A DNA stretch of 64,000 nt from Apostichopus japonicus (taxonomy: Eukaryota; Echinodermata; Holothuroidea; Aspidochirotida; Stichopodidae), in assembly GCF_037975245.1 (NCBI RefSeq), contig NC_092561.1, positions 16,499,001 through 16,563,000 of the forward strand, in the 5' to 3' direction. The translations under genes were made by a program, and so were the position numbers. The notes below the pieces were generated by a model. That model was given only the letters and a program-made list of their open reading frames with translations, was not told the origin of the DNA and searched no databases. Shown one piece after another: positions 41,655 through 58,930 of this stretch (positions within the stretch are counted from its first letter, which is position 1; every line of letters starts with the position of its first letter).

Positions 41655-42846
41655 AGGGGAGGTTGCATTGCAATCGCCCATCGATTACCAACGGCTCTTT
41701 TAAGGGCCATCAAATCACCCAGAAAGACATACTCATTCCTCTCCTCAAACATGCTTGCGTCAGTGTCTTATTTCTCCTTTTAAGTTAGATGTATCAGCTA
41801 GCTGCAACCCTAATAATCGTGGGGCTTCGGACCCTCAGCCAAAAACCAAAGGTCAGAAACCCCAAGATTTGAGTGAAAACTCCTGCTGGACAGAAATCTA
41901 ACATCCCATAAAATAAAAAAAATTAAAAAACTATATATAATGTATGTAGGGAACTTTTCACATGATTTTGGCCGCAGGTTTTATGAATTAAGTATTTAGC
42001 AAGAGATCTTGGATTAGGGGATAAAGGGAACTTATTATTATTATTATTATTTATTAATAATTTTTGTAACTTTTGGGGTTTGAAATAAAAATAGATATTG
42101 AGTTTTGCTGCTTCAATGAGCTTACTGGTAGCAATGCATCTGGGGTGTTAAGTCAGATCCTAAGGGCTTTATTATTAATAGTCTTAGAAATTTGAAACTT
42201 GTAACAACTAACGAGGCATATACTACCGCAAGTATTAATCGTTTCGCACCTTTCAATGTTATTAAGTCTGGAAATTTTAGTCGGTGTGTTACGTAATCAA
42301 TTCGCAAAGCCAAGCCGAGGGAACGAGCATCAGCTCAAATTTTCCCCCGATCTACTGCGAGAGCCTATTGAAATGCCCGAGGCAGGTAAACTGTTATGGC
42401 AGTGGTATTAAATTTAAGATCTTCCGTGCTTTGAACGATAGAGATATTACTACGTTTTTAAGATTTACTTCTCTTGTATTGGAGATCGTTAACATACACG
42501 CTGATGTGTGTCAACCCATGTTAACACGCTTATAATACCAAGGCGATTAGGATAGAGTGTGTGTGTGTGTGGATTAGGGGTTATGATTATGAGTTAGGGA
42601 TAAGCTCACTTTGATTATTGATTAGTGAATTGCATCATGCACGAAGGGAATCACCAACCACCCAGCATAGAAGTAATAATTACAATAATAATGATAATCA
42701 TTAAAAAAAAAAAAAAAAAAAAAAAAATAATAATGAGACGACAAGTTGCATGTTCGGAGGGAGAGAAAAATCTGCTTTAACTGGTAGATATGATGGCCCT
42801 TAAAAGAGCCGTTGGTTTTCGAGAATCCGTCGGAGACAGATACGAT

Positions 42847-43263
<417 letters not shown>

Positions 43264-43975
43264 TCAGTCTGTGTTCTATCAGTACAAAGATGTAATGAAG
43301 CACGGACTACAAGAAACCGCACGTTATAAGCAGCTCCCCTCAAACAACCCGCTAATCGCGTCACTCGACCTGTGCTCGATTCTGATTGGCCGAGTGCGAC
43401 AGCCGCGAGTCGTTCTGATTAGCTAAGCGGCAATGGCAAATTTCAGGAGCCTAATTTAAGCGAACGGTAGTCGAAACTGCTCATGCCGGGCAGGAAAATG
43501 GTAGTCACTTTCATAAAGTATCTATTTCTTAGACTTTCTGCCATTTAAAATGACGAAAAATTGTTGAAAACTCTTATCGAAAACCCTCCAGCTTCGCATT
43601 TGACAGTCAGTCAGCAATCCCCAATTGTGACGTCATGAACATTACCTTCGTCGATTGGTCAGATTAGGCTAACACAGAGTTAGCGTCAAGTGTAATTTTA
43701 CGTGTGATATTTTAACGGAATGACAGGGTGAAGCCAATATTCGACCATTCGGGACAAATTTGGCCTTATCGAATTCACCCCTCACCGATATTTCATAACA
43801 TAGAACATCACACGACGAACAAGAAACGGCATCAAACTCCGCCGAGCTTCCATTCCCACGGGTTCTGATGCAGACATCGGGGTAGTTCGCTTACGTCCGT
43901 TCAAAACATCGCCTGCTTGACGGGTATCGCTAATATAATGCCACACATTGAGGGACTTTCTACATTTTACTGTGA

Positions 43976-44317
<342 letters not shown>

Positions 44318-45340
44318 ATGCATCTTTCCTGTCACGAAGACGAATCGAAATCCAACGGCTCTTTTAAGGGCCATCAAATATCCCCAGAGAGAGTTACTCA
44401 TTCCTCTCCCTCGAAACATGCAATTCGTCGTCTTAATTCTTTTCTTTGTGTGAGTGAATGTATGTGTGTGTGTATGTATACGCCAGCATCGGGCAAAATA
44501 AGTTATATGCATAGGCAATTTTGCTAGAAATTTCAAAACACCGTAATTGAAATCCACCCCCTCCCTCAAGTGAAGTCCCCCCCCCCTTTAGTAATCCCTA
44601 CCTAATTGGCTCTTCAGTTCCGACCTCCTGTTTGTTTATATAGACAACTTTCCCTAGGAAAAAAAAAGAAGTGTCTATTCTACAAAACTTCAATATTATC
44701 CCCCGTAGGACCTCTTGCGAAGGTCGAGCAGGGGTAAACTCCTTTTATTTATACTCAAGTGAAGTCGGTTATTATACGTAATAAAATTCTGCAACAACCC
44801 CCAGTTCACCAATACAGCAAACCAGTGAAGTTCTAAGACATACGACCCAAGAAGCAAGACAATACGAACTTCCCCCACCCCTCCACCCCCCTCCCGAATC
44901 GCTACTTGTCCATTGAACACAATGCATGCACGACTGTACCGTTACACGATTAGTCCCAAATGCGAGACAACATATCATTTGAAAATGCGCCCTTTTTTTA
45001 CCACTGCCAGAACAGTTTCCCTTGCCTCGGGCATTTTATTTGGCTCACGCGGTAGATCACTGGTAATGTGAGCCGAGGAAGTTACTTTTCCAAGCTCGCT
45101 AGGCTTGGCGAGTCGATTACGTAACACGCATGCTATTGTTCCAGACTAATTAGCTAGAAAGGTGCAGAAGTTGACAGTGGCGAAAAATGAACGTCAGTCT
45201 TACTAAAGAGCGGATTTTCATATGTGGCTATGTCGCGATCATCGCAAGTGAAACTATTGAGTGTTTGTGTGTGGTGGGGGAGGACTTAGAGGTTATTTAT
45301 CGTTATTGTTGGATTTATTATGGATTATTATGGATTCTAA

Positions 45341-46091
45341 TACCTGTCTTGTCTCCTTACACCGTACAAACCTAGCAGAACCCTACGGTCATCATCGCAG
45401 GAATTGCTCAAGGAGAAGAGAACAAGATGCAAGACCGGCGACAGAGCCTTCTCAGTCAGCGCTCCCAGAATGCCTATACCGAACTCTGTGAGTGTATGCA
45501 TTTCTCTTACCACTTTTAAAAACTGCTTTGAAAGCATATTATGTTAGACTCGCTTTTACTGTGTGATTGACTGTGTTTTAACTGTTATTGTGCATAGATA
45601 CTACGTTTGGAACTAGTTACTTAATTCTGAACATTTTATTTTTTTTAATATTTATCTTTCATTTATTTAGTACGTTTAGACTCTATTTTGTATCGTTCAG
45701 TATTGGGTATTTGATCTGTTTTAGGATTTTGTAATAATTCTCTTACTGTAATGTTTTTTTTTTTTTTTTAATTTAAAAATTTTCATTTATTTACTACGTT
45801 TAGGGCTCTATTTTGTATCGTTTAGTATTTAGGCTTTTACAATAATTCTCTTACTGTACTATAGTTCCTCATACTTATATATATTTAAACCTGGACTATG
45901 ATTGAATCTATTTACATGCTTCTTAAATTGTTTTGGACTATATGCGTTTTAGTATCGTTTAGTACGGGTGTGTTTTTTTTTTTTTTTTATATTGTTGCCT
46001 TTGGCTTTTACTTCTTTTTTTTTTCTTTTTTTGGCGCAGCTTTGCTGATTATGCGCTATATAAATATCACTTATTAATATTATTATTATCG
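45341..46091 (+). mobile_element. CR1/L2-like LINE remnant, unit 9
   Basis: Same fragment at the same unit offset as in unit 1. Confidence 0.85.
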
Positions 46092-46295
46092 ATAAACGGG
46101 CCCCAGAACGTGATCAACTACACGGTCAATGGCTTGAGAGTAACAGGTATATATGATACAATGTTAGATTACTTAAAATAAGAGACAACGAAACTGCATG
46201 TTTGAGGAGGGGGAGATAAGTCTGCCGTTTCTGGAATATAGGATGGCCCTTAAAAGAGCCGTTGGATGTCGAGCCTTCTACACGAGAAGAACAAT

Positions 46296-46667
46296 CTACT
46301 TGGAGGTGGTGTACTTGGTGACAGCCTTGGTACCCTCTGAGACGGCATGCTTGGCGAGCTCACCAGGCAGCAACAGTCTGACGGCGGTCTGGACCTCCCG
46401 ACTGGTGATGGTGGACTTCCTGTTGTAGTGGGCCAAACGGGAAGCTTCGGCGGCGATACGCTCGAAGATGTCGTTCACGAAGCTGTTCATGATAGACATA
46501 GCACGGCTAGAGATACCGGTGTCTGGGTGGACCTGCTTCATGACTTTGTAGATGTAGATACTGTAAGTCTCACGCCTGGTCCTTCGCCTCTTCTTGTCTC
46601 CTGGGTTGCGAGGTGCCTTGGACTTGGCGGCCTTCTTTGCTCCCTTTCCTGCAGCTTTTGGTGCCAT
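46296..46667 (-). CDS. H2B: Histone H2B, unit 9
   Basis: The product is identical to the unit 1 H2B. The 3' hairpin is at 46245-46260. It is divergent from H2A at 47032. Confidence 0.98.
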   Translation of the reverse strand: MAPKAAGKGAKKAAKSKAPRNPGDKKRRRTRRETYSIYIYKVMKQVHPDTGISSRAMSIMNSFVNDIFERIAAEASRLAHYNRKSTITSREVQTAVRLLLPGELAKHAVSEGTKAVTKYTTSK

Positions 46668-47031
46668 TTTGGACGTGAAGTTTTCGTTGCGATACGGTAA
46701 GTAAAGCGATGAGTGAATGAGTGTCCTCCACGCTGCGAAATGTATTTATGACAGATTTGATATCACTTCAGCGAAGCAGAAAAACTTCCCATATTGACAA
46801 AGCACGTGCTATGCATTGCACAGCACACACGAGCTGGCCAATCACAATGCGGAAGCTTTTCTTAATTCTTTCACGCATTGTACGATCAGGGCAAAGGGTG
46901 GCAAAGAATCCCCTCATAAGGGCACTGTGCTGTAGCTTTAGAGTCCGGACTACTTGAATGAGAGCTTTCCGGCAGGCAAATCATTTCTTTGATTCGTTTC
47001 AAGTCGAAAACATACCCAAATTTACTTCATC

Positions 47032-47412
47032 ATGACTGGCAGGGGCAAAGGTGGTAAGGCCAGGGCAAAGGCCAAGAGTCGATCTGCAAGAGCAGGGCTT
47101 CAATTCCCAGTAGGTCGTGTACACAGGTTCCTGCGAAGAGGAAATTACGCCCAGAGGATCGGCGCTGGCGCACCCGTCTACCTGGCTGCCGTACTAGAAT
47201 ACCTCGCCGCCGAGATCTTGGAATTGGCCGGTAACGCTGCACGTGACAACAAGAAGACCAGGATCATCCCCCGTCATCTCCAACTCGCCATCCGAAACGA
47301 CGAGGAGTTGAACAAACTCTTGAGCGGAGTCACCATCGCCCAGGGAGGTGTTCTTCCAAACATCCAGGCTGTCCTTCTACCCAAGAAGACATCCGGAGGC
47401 AAGAAGGCTTAA
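47032..47412 (+). CDS. H2A: Histone H2A, unit 9
   Basis: The product is identical to the unit 1 H2A. The 3' hairpin is at 47451-47466. The spacer downstream carries one extra GT. Confidence 0.98.
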   Translation: MTGRGKGGKARAKAKSRSARAGLQFPVGRVHRFLRRGNYAQRIGAGAPVYLAAVLEYLAAEILELAGNAARDNKKTRIIPRHLQLAIRNDEELNKLLSGVTIAQGGVLPNIQAVLLPKKTSGGKKA

Positions 47413-48606
47413 AGGGGAGGTTGCATTGCAATCGCCCATCGATTACCAACGGCTCTTTTAAGGGCCATCAAATCACCCAGAAAGACATACTCATTCCTCT
47501 CCTCAAACATGCTTGCGTCAGTGTCTTATTTCTCCTTTTAAGTTAGATGTATCAGCTAGCTGCAACCCTAATAATCGTGGGGCTTCGGACCCTCAGCCAA
47601 AAACCAAAGGTCAGAAACCCCAAGATTTGAGTGAAAACTCCTGCTGGACAGAAATCTAACATCCCATAAAATAAAAAAAATTAAAAAACTATATATAATG
47701 TATGTAGGGAACTTTTCACATGATTTTGGCCGCAGGTTTTATGAATTAAGTATTTAGCAAGAGATCTTGGATTAGGGGATAAAGGGAACTTATTATTATT
47801 ATTATTATTTATTAATAATTTTTGTAACTTTTGGGGTTTGAAATAAAAATAGATATTGAGTTTTGCTGCTTCAATGAGCTTACTGGTAGCAATGCATCTG
47901 GGGTGTTAAGTCAGATCCTAAGGGCTTTATTATTAATAGTCTTAGAAATTTGAAACTTGTAACAACTAACGAGGCATATACTACCGCAAGTATTAATCGT
48001 TTCGCACCTTTCAATGTTATTAAGTCTGGAAATTTTAGTCGGTGTGTTACGTAATCAATTCGCAAAGCCAAGCCGAGGGAACGAGCATCAGCTCAAATTT
48101 TCCCCCGATCTACTGCGAGAGCCTATTGAAATGCCCGAGGCAGGTAAACTGTTATGGCAGTGGTATTAAATTTAAGATCTTCCGTGCTTTGAACGATAGA
48201 GATATTACTACGTTTTTAAGATTTACTTCTCTTGTATTGGAGATCGTTAACATACACGCTGATGTGTGTCAACCCATGTTAACACGCTTATAATACCAAG
48301 GCGATTAGGATAGAGTGTGTGTGTGTGTGTGGATTAGGGGTTATGATTATGAGTTAGGGATAAGCTCACTTTGATTATTGATTAGTGAATTGCATCATGC
48401 ACGAAGGGAATCACCAACCACCCAGCATAGAAGTAATAATTACAATAATAATGATAATCATTAAAAAAAAAAAAAAAAAAAAAAAAATAATAATGAGACG
48501 ACAAGTTGCATGTTCGGAGGGAGAGAAAAATCTGCTTTAACTGGTAGATATGATGGCCCTTAAAAGAGCCGTTGGTTTTCGAGAATCCGTCGGAGACAGA
48601 TACGAT

Positions 48607-49023
<417 letters not shown>

Positions 49024-49735
49024 TCAGTCTGTGTTCTATCAGTACAAAGATGTAATGAAGCACGGACTACAAGAAACCGCACGTTATAAGCAGCTCCCCT
49101 CAAACAACCCGCTAATCGCGTCACTCGACCTGTGCTCGATTCTGATTGGCCGAGTGCGACAGCCGCGAGTCGTTCTGATTAGCTAAGCGGCAATGGCAAA
49201 TTTCAGGAGCCTAATTTAAGCGAACGGTAGTCGAAACTGCTCATGCCGGGCAGGAAAATGGTAGTCACTTTCATAAAGTATCTATTTCTTAGACTTTCTG
49301 CCATTTAAAATGACGAAAAATTGTTGAAAACTCTTATCGAAAACCCTCCAGCTTCGCATTTGACAGTCAGTCAGCAATCCCCAATTGTGACGTCATGAAC
49401 ATTACCTTCGTCGATTGGTCAGATTAGGCTAACACAGAGTTAGCGTCAAGTGTAATTTTACGTGTGATATTTTAACGGAATGACAGGGTGAAGCCAATAT
49501 TCGACCATTCGGGACAAATTTGGCCTTATCGAATTCACCCCTCACCGATATTTCATAACATAGAACATCACACGACGAACAAGAAACGGCATCAAACTCC
49601 GCCGAGCTTCCATTCCCACGGGTTCTGATGCAGACATCGGGGTAGTTCGCTTACGTCCGTTCAAAACATCGCCTGCTTGACGGGTATCGCTAATATAATG
49701 CCACACATTGAGGGACTTTCTACATTTTACTGTGA

Positions 49736-50077
<342 letters not shown>

Positions 50078-51100
50078 ATGCATCTTTCCTGTCACGAAGA
50101 CGAATCGAAATCCAACGGCTCTTTTAAGGGCCATCAAATATCCCCAGAGAGAGTTACTCATTCCTCTCCCTCGAAACATGCAATTCGTCGTCTTAATTCT
50201 TTTCTTTGTGTGAGTGAATGTATGTGTGTGTGTATGTATACGCCAGCATCGGGCAAAATAAGTTATATGCATAGGCAATTTTGCTAGAAATTTCAAAACA
50301 CCGTAATTGAAATCCACCCCCTCCCTCAAGTGAAGTCCCCCCCCCCTTTAGTAATCCCTACCTAATTGGCTCTTCAGTTCCGACCTCCTGTTTGTTTATA
50401 TAGACAACTTTCCCTAGGAAAAAAAAAGAAGTGTCTATTCTACAAAACTTCAATATTATCCCCCGTAGGACCTCTTGCGAAGGTCGAGCAGGGGTAAACT
50501 CCTTTTATTTATACTCAAGTGAAGTCGGTTATTATACGTAATAAAATTCTGCAACAACCCCCAGTTCACCAATACAGCAAACCAGTGAAGTTCTAAGACA
50601 TACGACCCAAGAAGCAAGACAATACGAACTTCCCCCACCCCTCCACCCCCCTCCCGAATCGCTACTTGTCCATTGAACACAATGCATGCACGACTGTACC
50701 GTTACACGATTAGTCCCAAATGCGAGACAACATATCATTTGAAAATGCGCCCTTTTTTTACCACTGCCAGAACAGTTTCCCTTGCCTCGGGCATTTTATT
50801 TGGCTCACGCGGTAGATCACTGGTAATGTGAGCCGAGGAAGTTACTTTTCCAAGCTCGCTAGGCTTGGCGAGTCGATTACGTAACACGCATGCTATTGTT
50901 CCAGACTAATTAGCTAGAAAGGTGCAGAAGTTGACAGTGGCGAAAAATGAACGTCAGTCTTACTAAAGAGCGGATTTTCATATGTGGCTATGTCGCGATC
51001 ATCGCAAGTGAAACTATTGAGTGTTTGTGTGTGGTGGGGGAGGACTTAGAGGTTATTTATCGTTATTGTTGGATTTATTATGGATTATTATGGATTCTAA

Positions 51101-51851
51101 TACCTGTCTTGTCTCCTTACACCGTACAAACCTAGCAGAACCCTACGGTCATCATCGCAGGAATTGCTCAAGGAGAAGAGAACAAGATGCAAGACCGGCG
51201 ACAGAGCCTTCTCAGTCAGCGCTCCCAGAATGCCTATACCGAACTCTGTGAGTGTATGCATTTCTCTTACCACTTTTAAAAACTGCTTTGAAAGCATATT
51301 ATGTTAGACTCGCTTTTACTGTGTGATTGACTGTGTTTTAACTGTTATTGTGCATAGATACTACGTTTGGAACTAGTTACTTAATTCTGAACATTTTATT
51401 TTTTTTAATATTTATCTTTCATTTATTTAGTACGTTTAGACTCTATTTTGTATCGTTCAGTATTGGGTATTTGATCTGTTTTAGGATTTTGTAATAATTC
51501 TCTTACTGTAATGTTTTTTTTTTTTTTTTAATTTAAAAATTTTCATTTATTTACTACGTTTAGGGCTCTATTTTGTATCGTTTAGTATTTAGGCTTTTAC
51601 AATAATTCTCTTACTGTACTATAGTTCCTCATACTTATATATATTTAAACCTGGACTATGATTGAATCTATTTACATGCTTCTTAAATTGTTTTGGACTA
51701 TATGCGTTTTAGTATCGTTTAGTACGGGTGTGTTTTTTTTTTTTTTTTATATTGTTGCCTTTGGCTTTTACTTCTTTTTTTTTTCTTTTTTTGGCGCAGC
51801 TTTGCTGATTATGCGCTATATAAATATCACTTATTAATATTATTATTATCG
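51101..51851 (+). mobile_element. CR1/L2-like LINE remnant, unit 10
   Basis: Same fragment at the same unit offset as in unit 1. Confidence 0.85.
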
Positions 51852-52055
51852 ATAAACGGGCCCCAGAACGTGATCAACTACACGGTCAATGGCTTGAGAG
51901 TAACAGGTATATATGATACAATGTTAGATTACTTAAAATAAGAGACAACGAAACTGCATGTTTGAGGAGGGGGAGATAAGTCTGCCGTTTCTGGAATATA
52001 GGATGGCCCTTAAAAGAGCCGTTGGATGTCGAGCCTTCTACACGAGAAGAACAAT

Positions 52056-52427
52056 CTACTTGGAGGTGGTGTACTTGGTGACAGCCTTGGTACCCTCTGA
52101 GACGGCATGCTTGGCGAGCTCACCAGGCAGCAACAGTCTGACGGCGGTCTGGACCTCCCGACTGGTGATGGTGGACTTCCTGTTGTAGTGGGCCAAACGG
52201 GAAGCTTCGGCGGCGATACGCTCGAAGATGTCGTTCACGAAGCTGTTCATGATAGACATAGCACGGCTAGAGATACCGGTGTCTGGGTGGACCTGCTTCA
52301 TGACTTTGTAGATGTAGATACTGTAAGTCTCACGCCTGGTCCTTCGCCTCTTCTTGTCTCCTGGGTTGCGAGGTGCCTTGGACTTGGCGGCCTTCTTTGC
52401 TCCCTTTCCTGCAGCTTTTGGTGCCAT
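52056..52427 (-). CDS. H2B: Histone H2B, unit 10
   Basis: The product is identical to the unit 1 H2B. The 3' hairpin is at 52005-52020. It is divergent from H2A at 52792. Confidence 0.98.
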   Translation of the reverse strand: MAPKAAGKGAKKAAKSKAPRNPGDKKRRRTRRETYSIYIYKVMKQVHPDTGISSRAMSIMNSFVNDIFERIAAEASRLAHYNRKSTITSREVQTAVRLLLPGELAKHAVSEGTKAVTKYTTSK

Positions 52428-52791
52428 TTTGGACGTGAAGTTTTCGTTGCGATACGGTAAGTAAAGCGATGAGTGAATGAGTGTCCTCCACGCTGCGAAA
52501 TGTATTTATGACAGATTTGATATCACTTCAGCGAAGCAGAAAAACTTCCCATATTGACAAAGCACGTGCTATGCATTGCACAGCACACACGAGCTGGCCA
52601 ATCACAATGCGGAAGCTTTTCTTAATTCTTTCACGCATTGTACGATCAGGGCAAAGGGTGGCAAAGAATCCCCTCATAAGGGCACTGTGCTGTAGCTTTA
52701 GAGTCCGGACTACTTGAATGAGAGCTTTCCGGCAGGCAAATCATTTCTTTGATTCGTTTCAAGTCGAAAACATACCCAAATTTACTTCATC

Positions 52792-53172
52792 ATGACTGGC
52801 AGGGGCAAAGGTGGTAAGGCCAGGGCAAAGGCCAAGAGTCGATCTGCAAGAGCAGGGCTTCAATTCCCAGTAGGTCGTGTACACAGGTTCCTGCGAAGAG
52901 GAAATTACGCCCAGAGGATCGGCGCTGGCGCACCCGTCTACCTGGCTGCCGTACTAGAATACCTCGCCGCCGAGATCTTGGAATTGGCCGGTAACGCTGC
53001 ACGTGACAACAAGAAGACCAGGATCATCCCCCGTCATCTCCAACTCGCCATCCGAAACGACGAGGAGTTGAACAAACTCTTGAGCGGAGTCACCATCGCC
53101 CAGGGAGGTGTTCTTCCAAACATCCAGGCTGTCCTTCTACCCAAGAAGACATCCGGAGGCAAGAAGGCTTAA
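52792..53172 (+). CDS. H2A: Histone H2A, unit 10
   Basis: The product is identical to the unit 1 H2A. The 3' hairpin is at 53211-53226. Confidence 0.98.
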   Translation: MTGRGKGGKARAKAKSRSARAGLQFPVGRVHRFLRRGNYAQRIGAGAPVYLAAVLEYLAAEILELAGNAARDNKKTRIIPRHLQLAIRNDEELNKLLSGVTIAQGGVLPNIQAVLLPKKTSGGKKA

Positions 53173-54364
53173 AGGGGAGGTTGCATTGCAATCGCCCATC
53201 GATTACCAACGGCTCTTTTAAGGGCCATCAAATCACCCAGAAAGACATACTCATTCCTCTCCTCAAACATGCTTGCGTCAGTGTCTTATTTCTCCTTTTA
53301 AGTTAGATGTATCAGCTAGCTGCAACCCTAATAATCGTGGGGCTTCGGACCCTCAGCCAAAAACCAAAGGTCAGAAACCCCAAGATTTGAGTGAAAACTC
53401 CTGCTGGACAGAAATCTAACATCCCATAAAATAAAAAAAATTAAAAAACTATATATAATGTATGTAGGGAACTTTTCACATGATTTTGGCCGCAGGTTTT
53501 ATGAATTAAGTATTTAGCAAGAGATCTTGGATTAGGGGATAAAGGGAACTTATTATTATTATTATTATTTATTAATAATTTTTGTAACTTTTGGGGTTTG
53601 AAATAAAAATAGATATTGAGTTTTGCTGCTTCAATGAGCTTACTGGTAGCAATGCATCTGGGGTGTTAAGTCAGATCCTAAGGGCTTTATTATTAATAGT
53701 CTTAGAAATTTGAAACTTGTAACAACTAACGAGGCATATACTACCGCAAGTATTAATCGTTTCGCACCTTTCAATGTTATTAAGTCTGGAAATTTTAGTC
53801 GGTGTGTTACGTAATCAATTCGCAAAGCCAAGCCGAGGGAACGAGCATCAGCTCAAATTTTCCCCCGATCTACTGCGAGAGCCTATTGAAATGCCCGAGG
53901 CAGGTAAACTGTTATGGCAGTGGTATTAAATTTAAGATCTTCCGTGCTTTGAACGATAGAGATATTACTACGTTTTTAAGATTTACTTCTCTTGTATTGG
54001 AGATCGTTAACATACACGCTGATGTGTGTCAACCCATGTTAACACGCTTATAATACCAAGGCGATTAGGATAGAGTGTGTGTGTGTGTGGATTAGGGGTT
54101 ATGATTATGAGTTAGGGATAAGCTCACTTTGATTATTGATTAGTGAATTGCATCATGCACGAAGGGAATCACCAACCACCCAGCATAGAAGTAATAATTA
54201 CAATAATAATGATAATCATTAAAAAAAAAAAAAAAAAAAAAAAAATAATAATGAGACGACAAGTTGCATGTTCGGAGGGAGAGAAAAATCTGCTTTAACT
54301 GGTAGATATGATGGCCCTTAAAAGAGCCGTTGGTTTTCGAGAATCCGTCGGAGACAGATACGAT

Positions 54365-54781
<417 letters not shown>

Positions 54782-55493
54782 TCAGTCTGTGTTCTATCAG
54801 TACAAAGATGTAATGAAGCACGGACTACAAGAAACCGCACGTTATAAGCAGCTCCCCTCAAACAACCCGCTAATCGCGTCACTCGACCTGTGCTCGATTC
54901 TGATTGGCCGAGTGCGACAGCCGCGAGTCGTTCTGATTAGCTAAGCGGCAATGGCAAATTTCAGGAGCCTAATTTAAGCGAACGGTAGTCGAAACTGCTC
55001 ATGCCGGGCAGGAAAATGGTAGTCACTTTCATAAAGTATCTATTTCTTAGACTTTCTGCCATTTAAAATGACGAAAAATTGTTGAAAACTCTTATCGAAA
55101 ACCCTCCAGCTTCGCATTTGACAGTCAGTCAGCAATCCCCAATTGTGACGTCATGAACATTACCTTCGTCGATTGGTCAGATTAGGCTAACACAGAGTTA
55201 GCGTCAAGTGTAATTTTACGTGTGATATTTTAACGGAATGACAGGGTGAAGCCAATATTCGACCATTCGGGACAAATTTGGCCTTATCGAATTCACCCCT
55301 CACCGATATTTCATAACATAGAACATCACACGACGAACAAGAAACGGCATCAAACTCCGCCGAGCTTCCATTCCCACGGGTTCTGATGCAGACATCGGGG
55401 TAGTTCGCTTACGTCCGTTCAAAACATCGCCTGCTTGACGGGTATCGCTAATATAATGCCACACATTGAGGGACTTTCTACATTTTACTGTGA

Positions 55494-55835
<342 letters not shown>

Positions 55836-56858
55836 ATGCATCTTTCCTGTCACGAAGACGAATCGAAATCCAACGGCTCTTTTAAGGGCCATCAAATATC
55901 CCCAGAGAGAGTTACTCATTCCTCTCCCTCGAAACATGCAATTCGTCGTCTTAATTCTTTTCTTTGTGTGAGTGAATGTATGTGTGTGTGTATGTATACG
56001 CCAGCATCGGGCAAAATAAGTTATATGCATAGGCAATTTTGCTAGAAATTTCAAAACACCGTAATTGAAATCCACCCCCTCCCTCAAGTGAAGTCCCCCC
56101 CCCCTTTAGTAATCCCTACCTAATTGGCTCTTCAGTTCCGACCTCCTGTTTGTTTATATAGACAACTTTCCCTAGGAAAAAAAAAGAAGTGTCTATTCTA
56201 CAAAACTTCAATATTATCCCCCGTAGGACCTCTTGCGAAGGTCGAGCAGGGGTAAACTCCTTTTATTTATACTCAAGTGAAGTCGGTTATTATACGTAAT
56301 AAAATTCTGCAACAACCCCCAGTTCACCAATACAGCAAACCAGTGAAGTTCTAAGACATACGACCCAAGAAGCAAGACAATACGAACTTCCCCCACCCCT
56401 CCACCCCCCTCCCGAATCGCTACTTGTCCATTGAACACAATGCATGCACGACTGTACCGTTACACGATTAGTCCCAAATGCGAGACAACATATCATTTGA
56501 AAATGCGCCCTTTTTTTACCACTGCCAGAACAGTTTCCCTTGCCTCGGGCATTTTATTTGGCTCACGCGGTAGATCACTGGTAATGTGAGCCGAGGAAGT
56601 TACTTTTCCAAGCTCGCTAGGCTTGGCGAGTCGATTACGTAACACGCATGCTATTGTTCCAGACTAATTAGCTAGAAAGGTGCAGAAGTTGACAGTGGCG
56701 AAAAATGAACGTCAGTCTTACTAAAGAGCGGATTTTCATATGTGGCTATGTCGCGATCATCGCAAGTGAAACTATTGAGTGTTTGTGTGTGGTGGGGGAG
56801 GACTTAGAGGTTATTTATCGTTATTGTTGGATTTATTATGGATTATTATGGATTCTAA

Positions 56859-57609
56859 TACCTGTCTTGTCTCCTTACACCGTACAAACCTAGCAGAACC
56901 CTACGGTCATCATCGCAGGAATTGCTCAAGGAGAAGAGAACAAGATGCAAGACCGGCGACAGAGCCTTCTCAGTCAGCGCTCCCAGAATGCCTATACCGA
57001 ACTCTGTGAGTGTATGCATTTCTCTTACCACTTTTAAAAACTGCTTTGAAAGCATATTATGTTAGACTCGCTTTTACTGTGTGATTGACTGTGTTTTAAC
57101 TGTTATTGTGCATAGATACTACGTTTGGAACTAGTTACTTAATTCTGAACATTTTATTTTTTTTAATATTTATCTTTCATTTATTTAGTACGTTTAGACT
57201 CTATTTTGTATCGTTCAGTATTGGGTATTTGATCTGTTTTAGGATTTTGTAATAATTCTCTTACTGTAATGTTTTTTTTTTTTTTTTAATTTAAAAATTT
57301 TCATTTATTTACTACGTTTAGGGCTCTATTTTGTATCGTTTAGTATTTAGGCTTTTACAATAATTCTCTTACTGTACTATAGTTCCTCATACTTATATAT
57401 ATTTAAACCTGGACTATGATTGAATCTATTTACATGCTTCTTAAATTGTTTTGGACTATATGCGTTTTAGTATCGTTTAGTACGGGTGTGTTTTTTTTTT
57501 TTTTTTATATTGTTGCCTTTGGCTTTTACTTCTTTTTTTTTTCTTTTTTTGGCGCAGCTTTGCTGATTATGCGCTATATAAATATCACTTATTAATATTA
57601 TTATTATCG
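56859..57609 (+). mobile_element. CR1/L2-like LINE remnant, unit 11
   Basis: Same fragment at the same unit offset as in unit 1. Confidence 0.85.
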
Positions 57610-57813
57610 ATAAACGGGCCCCAGAACGTGATCAACTACACGGTCAATGGCTTGAGAGTAACAGGTATATATGATACAATGTTAGATTACTTAAAATAAG
57701 AGACAACGAAACTGCATGTTTGAGGAGGGGGAGATAAGTCTGCCGTTTCTGGAATATAGGATGGCCCTTAAAAGAGCCGTTGGATGTCGAGCCTTCTACA
57801 CGAGAAGAACAAT

Positions 57814-58185
57814 CTACTTGGAGGTGGTGTACTTGGTGACAGCCTTGGTACCCTCTGAGACGGCATGCTTGGCGAGCTCACCAGGCAGCAACAGTCTGAC
57901 GGCGGTCTGGACCTCCCGACTGGTGATGGTGGACTTCCTGTTGTAGTGGGCCAAACGGGAAGCTTCGGCGGCGATACGCTCGAAGATGTCGTTCACGAAG
58001 CTGTTCATGATAGACATAGCACGGCTAGAGATACCGGTGTCTGGGTGGACCTGCTTCATGACTTTGTAGATGTAGATACTGTAAGTCTCACGCCTGGTCC
58101 TTCGCCTCTTCTTGTCTCCTGGGTTGCGAGGTGCCTTGGACTTGGCGGCCTTCTTTGCTCCCTTTCCTGCAGCTTTTGGTGCCAT
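57814..58185 (-). CDS. H2B: Histone H2B, unit 11
   Basis: The product is identical to the unit 1 H2B. The 3' hairpin is at 57763-57778. It is divergent from H2A at 58550. Confidence 0.98.
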   Translation of the reverse strand: MAPKAAGKGAKKAAKSKAPRNPGDKKRRRTRRETYSIYIYKVMKQVHPDTGISSRAMSIMNSFVNDIFERIAAEASRLAHYNRKSTITSREVQTAVRLLLPGELAKHAVSEGTKAVTKYTTSK

Positions 58186-58549
58186 TTTGGACGTGAAGTT
58201 TTCGTTGCGATACGGTAAGTAAAGCGATGAGTGAATGAGTGTCCTCCACGCTGCGAAATGTATTTATGACAGATTTGATATCACTTCAGCGAAGCAGAAA
58301 AACTTCCCATATTGACAAAGCACGTGCTATGCATTGCACAGCACACACGAGCTGGCCAATCACAATGCGGAAGCTTTTCTTAATTCTTTCACGCATTGTA
58401 CGATCAGGGCAAAGGGTGGCAAAGAATCCCCTCATAAGGGCACTGTGCTGTAGCTTTAGAGTCCGGACTACTTGAATGAGAGCTTTCCGGCAGGCAAATC
58501 ATTTCTTTGATTCGTTTCAAGTCGAAAACATACCCAAATTTACTTCATC

Positions 58550-58930
58550 ATGACTGGCAGGGGCAAAGGTGGTAAGGCCAGGGCAAAGGCCAAGAGTCGA
58601 TCTGCAAGAGCAGGGCTTCAATTCCCAGTAGGTCGTGTACACAGGTTCCTGCGAAGAGGAAATTACGCCCAGAGGATCGGCGCTGGCGCACCCGTCTACC
58701 TGGCTGCCGTACTAGAATACCTCGCCGCCGAGATCTTGGAATTGGCCGGTAACGCTGCACGTGACAACAAGAAGACCAGGATCATCCCCCGTCATCTCCA
58801 ACTCGCCATCCGAAACGACGAGGAGTTGAACAAACTCTTGAGCGGAGTCACCATCGCCCAGGGAGGTGTTCTTCCAAACATCCAGGCTGTCCTTCTACCC
58901 AAGAAGACATCCGGAGGCAAGAAGGCTTAA
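58550..58930 (+). CDS. H2A: Histone H2A, unit 11
   Basis: The product is identical to the unit 1 H2A. The 3' hairpin is at 58969-58984. This is the last H2A in the window. Confidence 0.98.
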   Translation: MTGRGKGGKARAKAKSRSARAGLQFPVGRVHRFLRRGNYAQRIGAGAPVYLAAVLEYLAAEILELAGNAARDNKKTRIIPRHLQLAIRNDEELNKLLSGVTIAQGGVLPNIQAVLLPKKTSGGKKA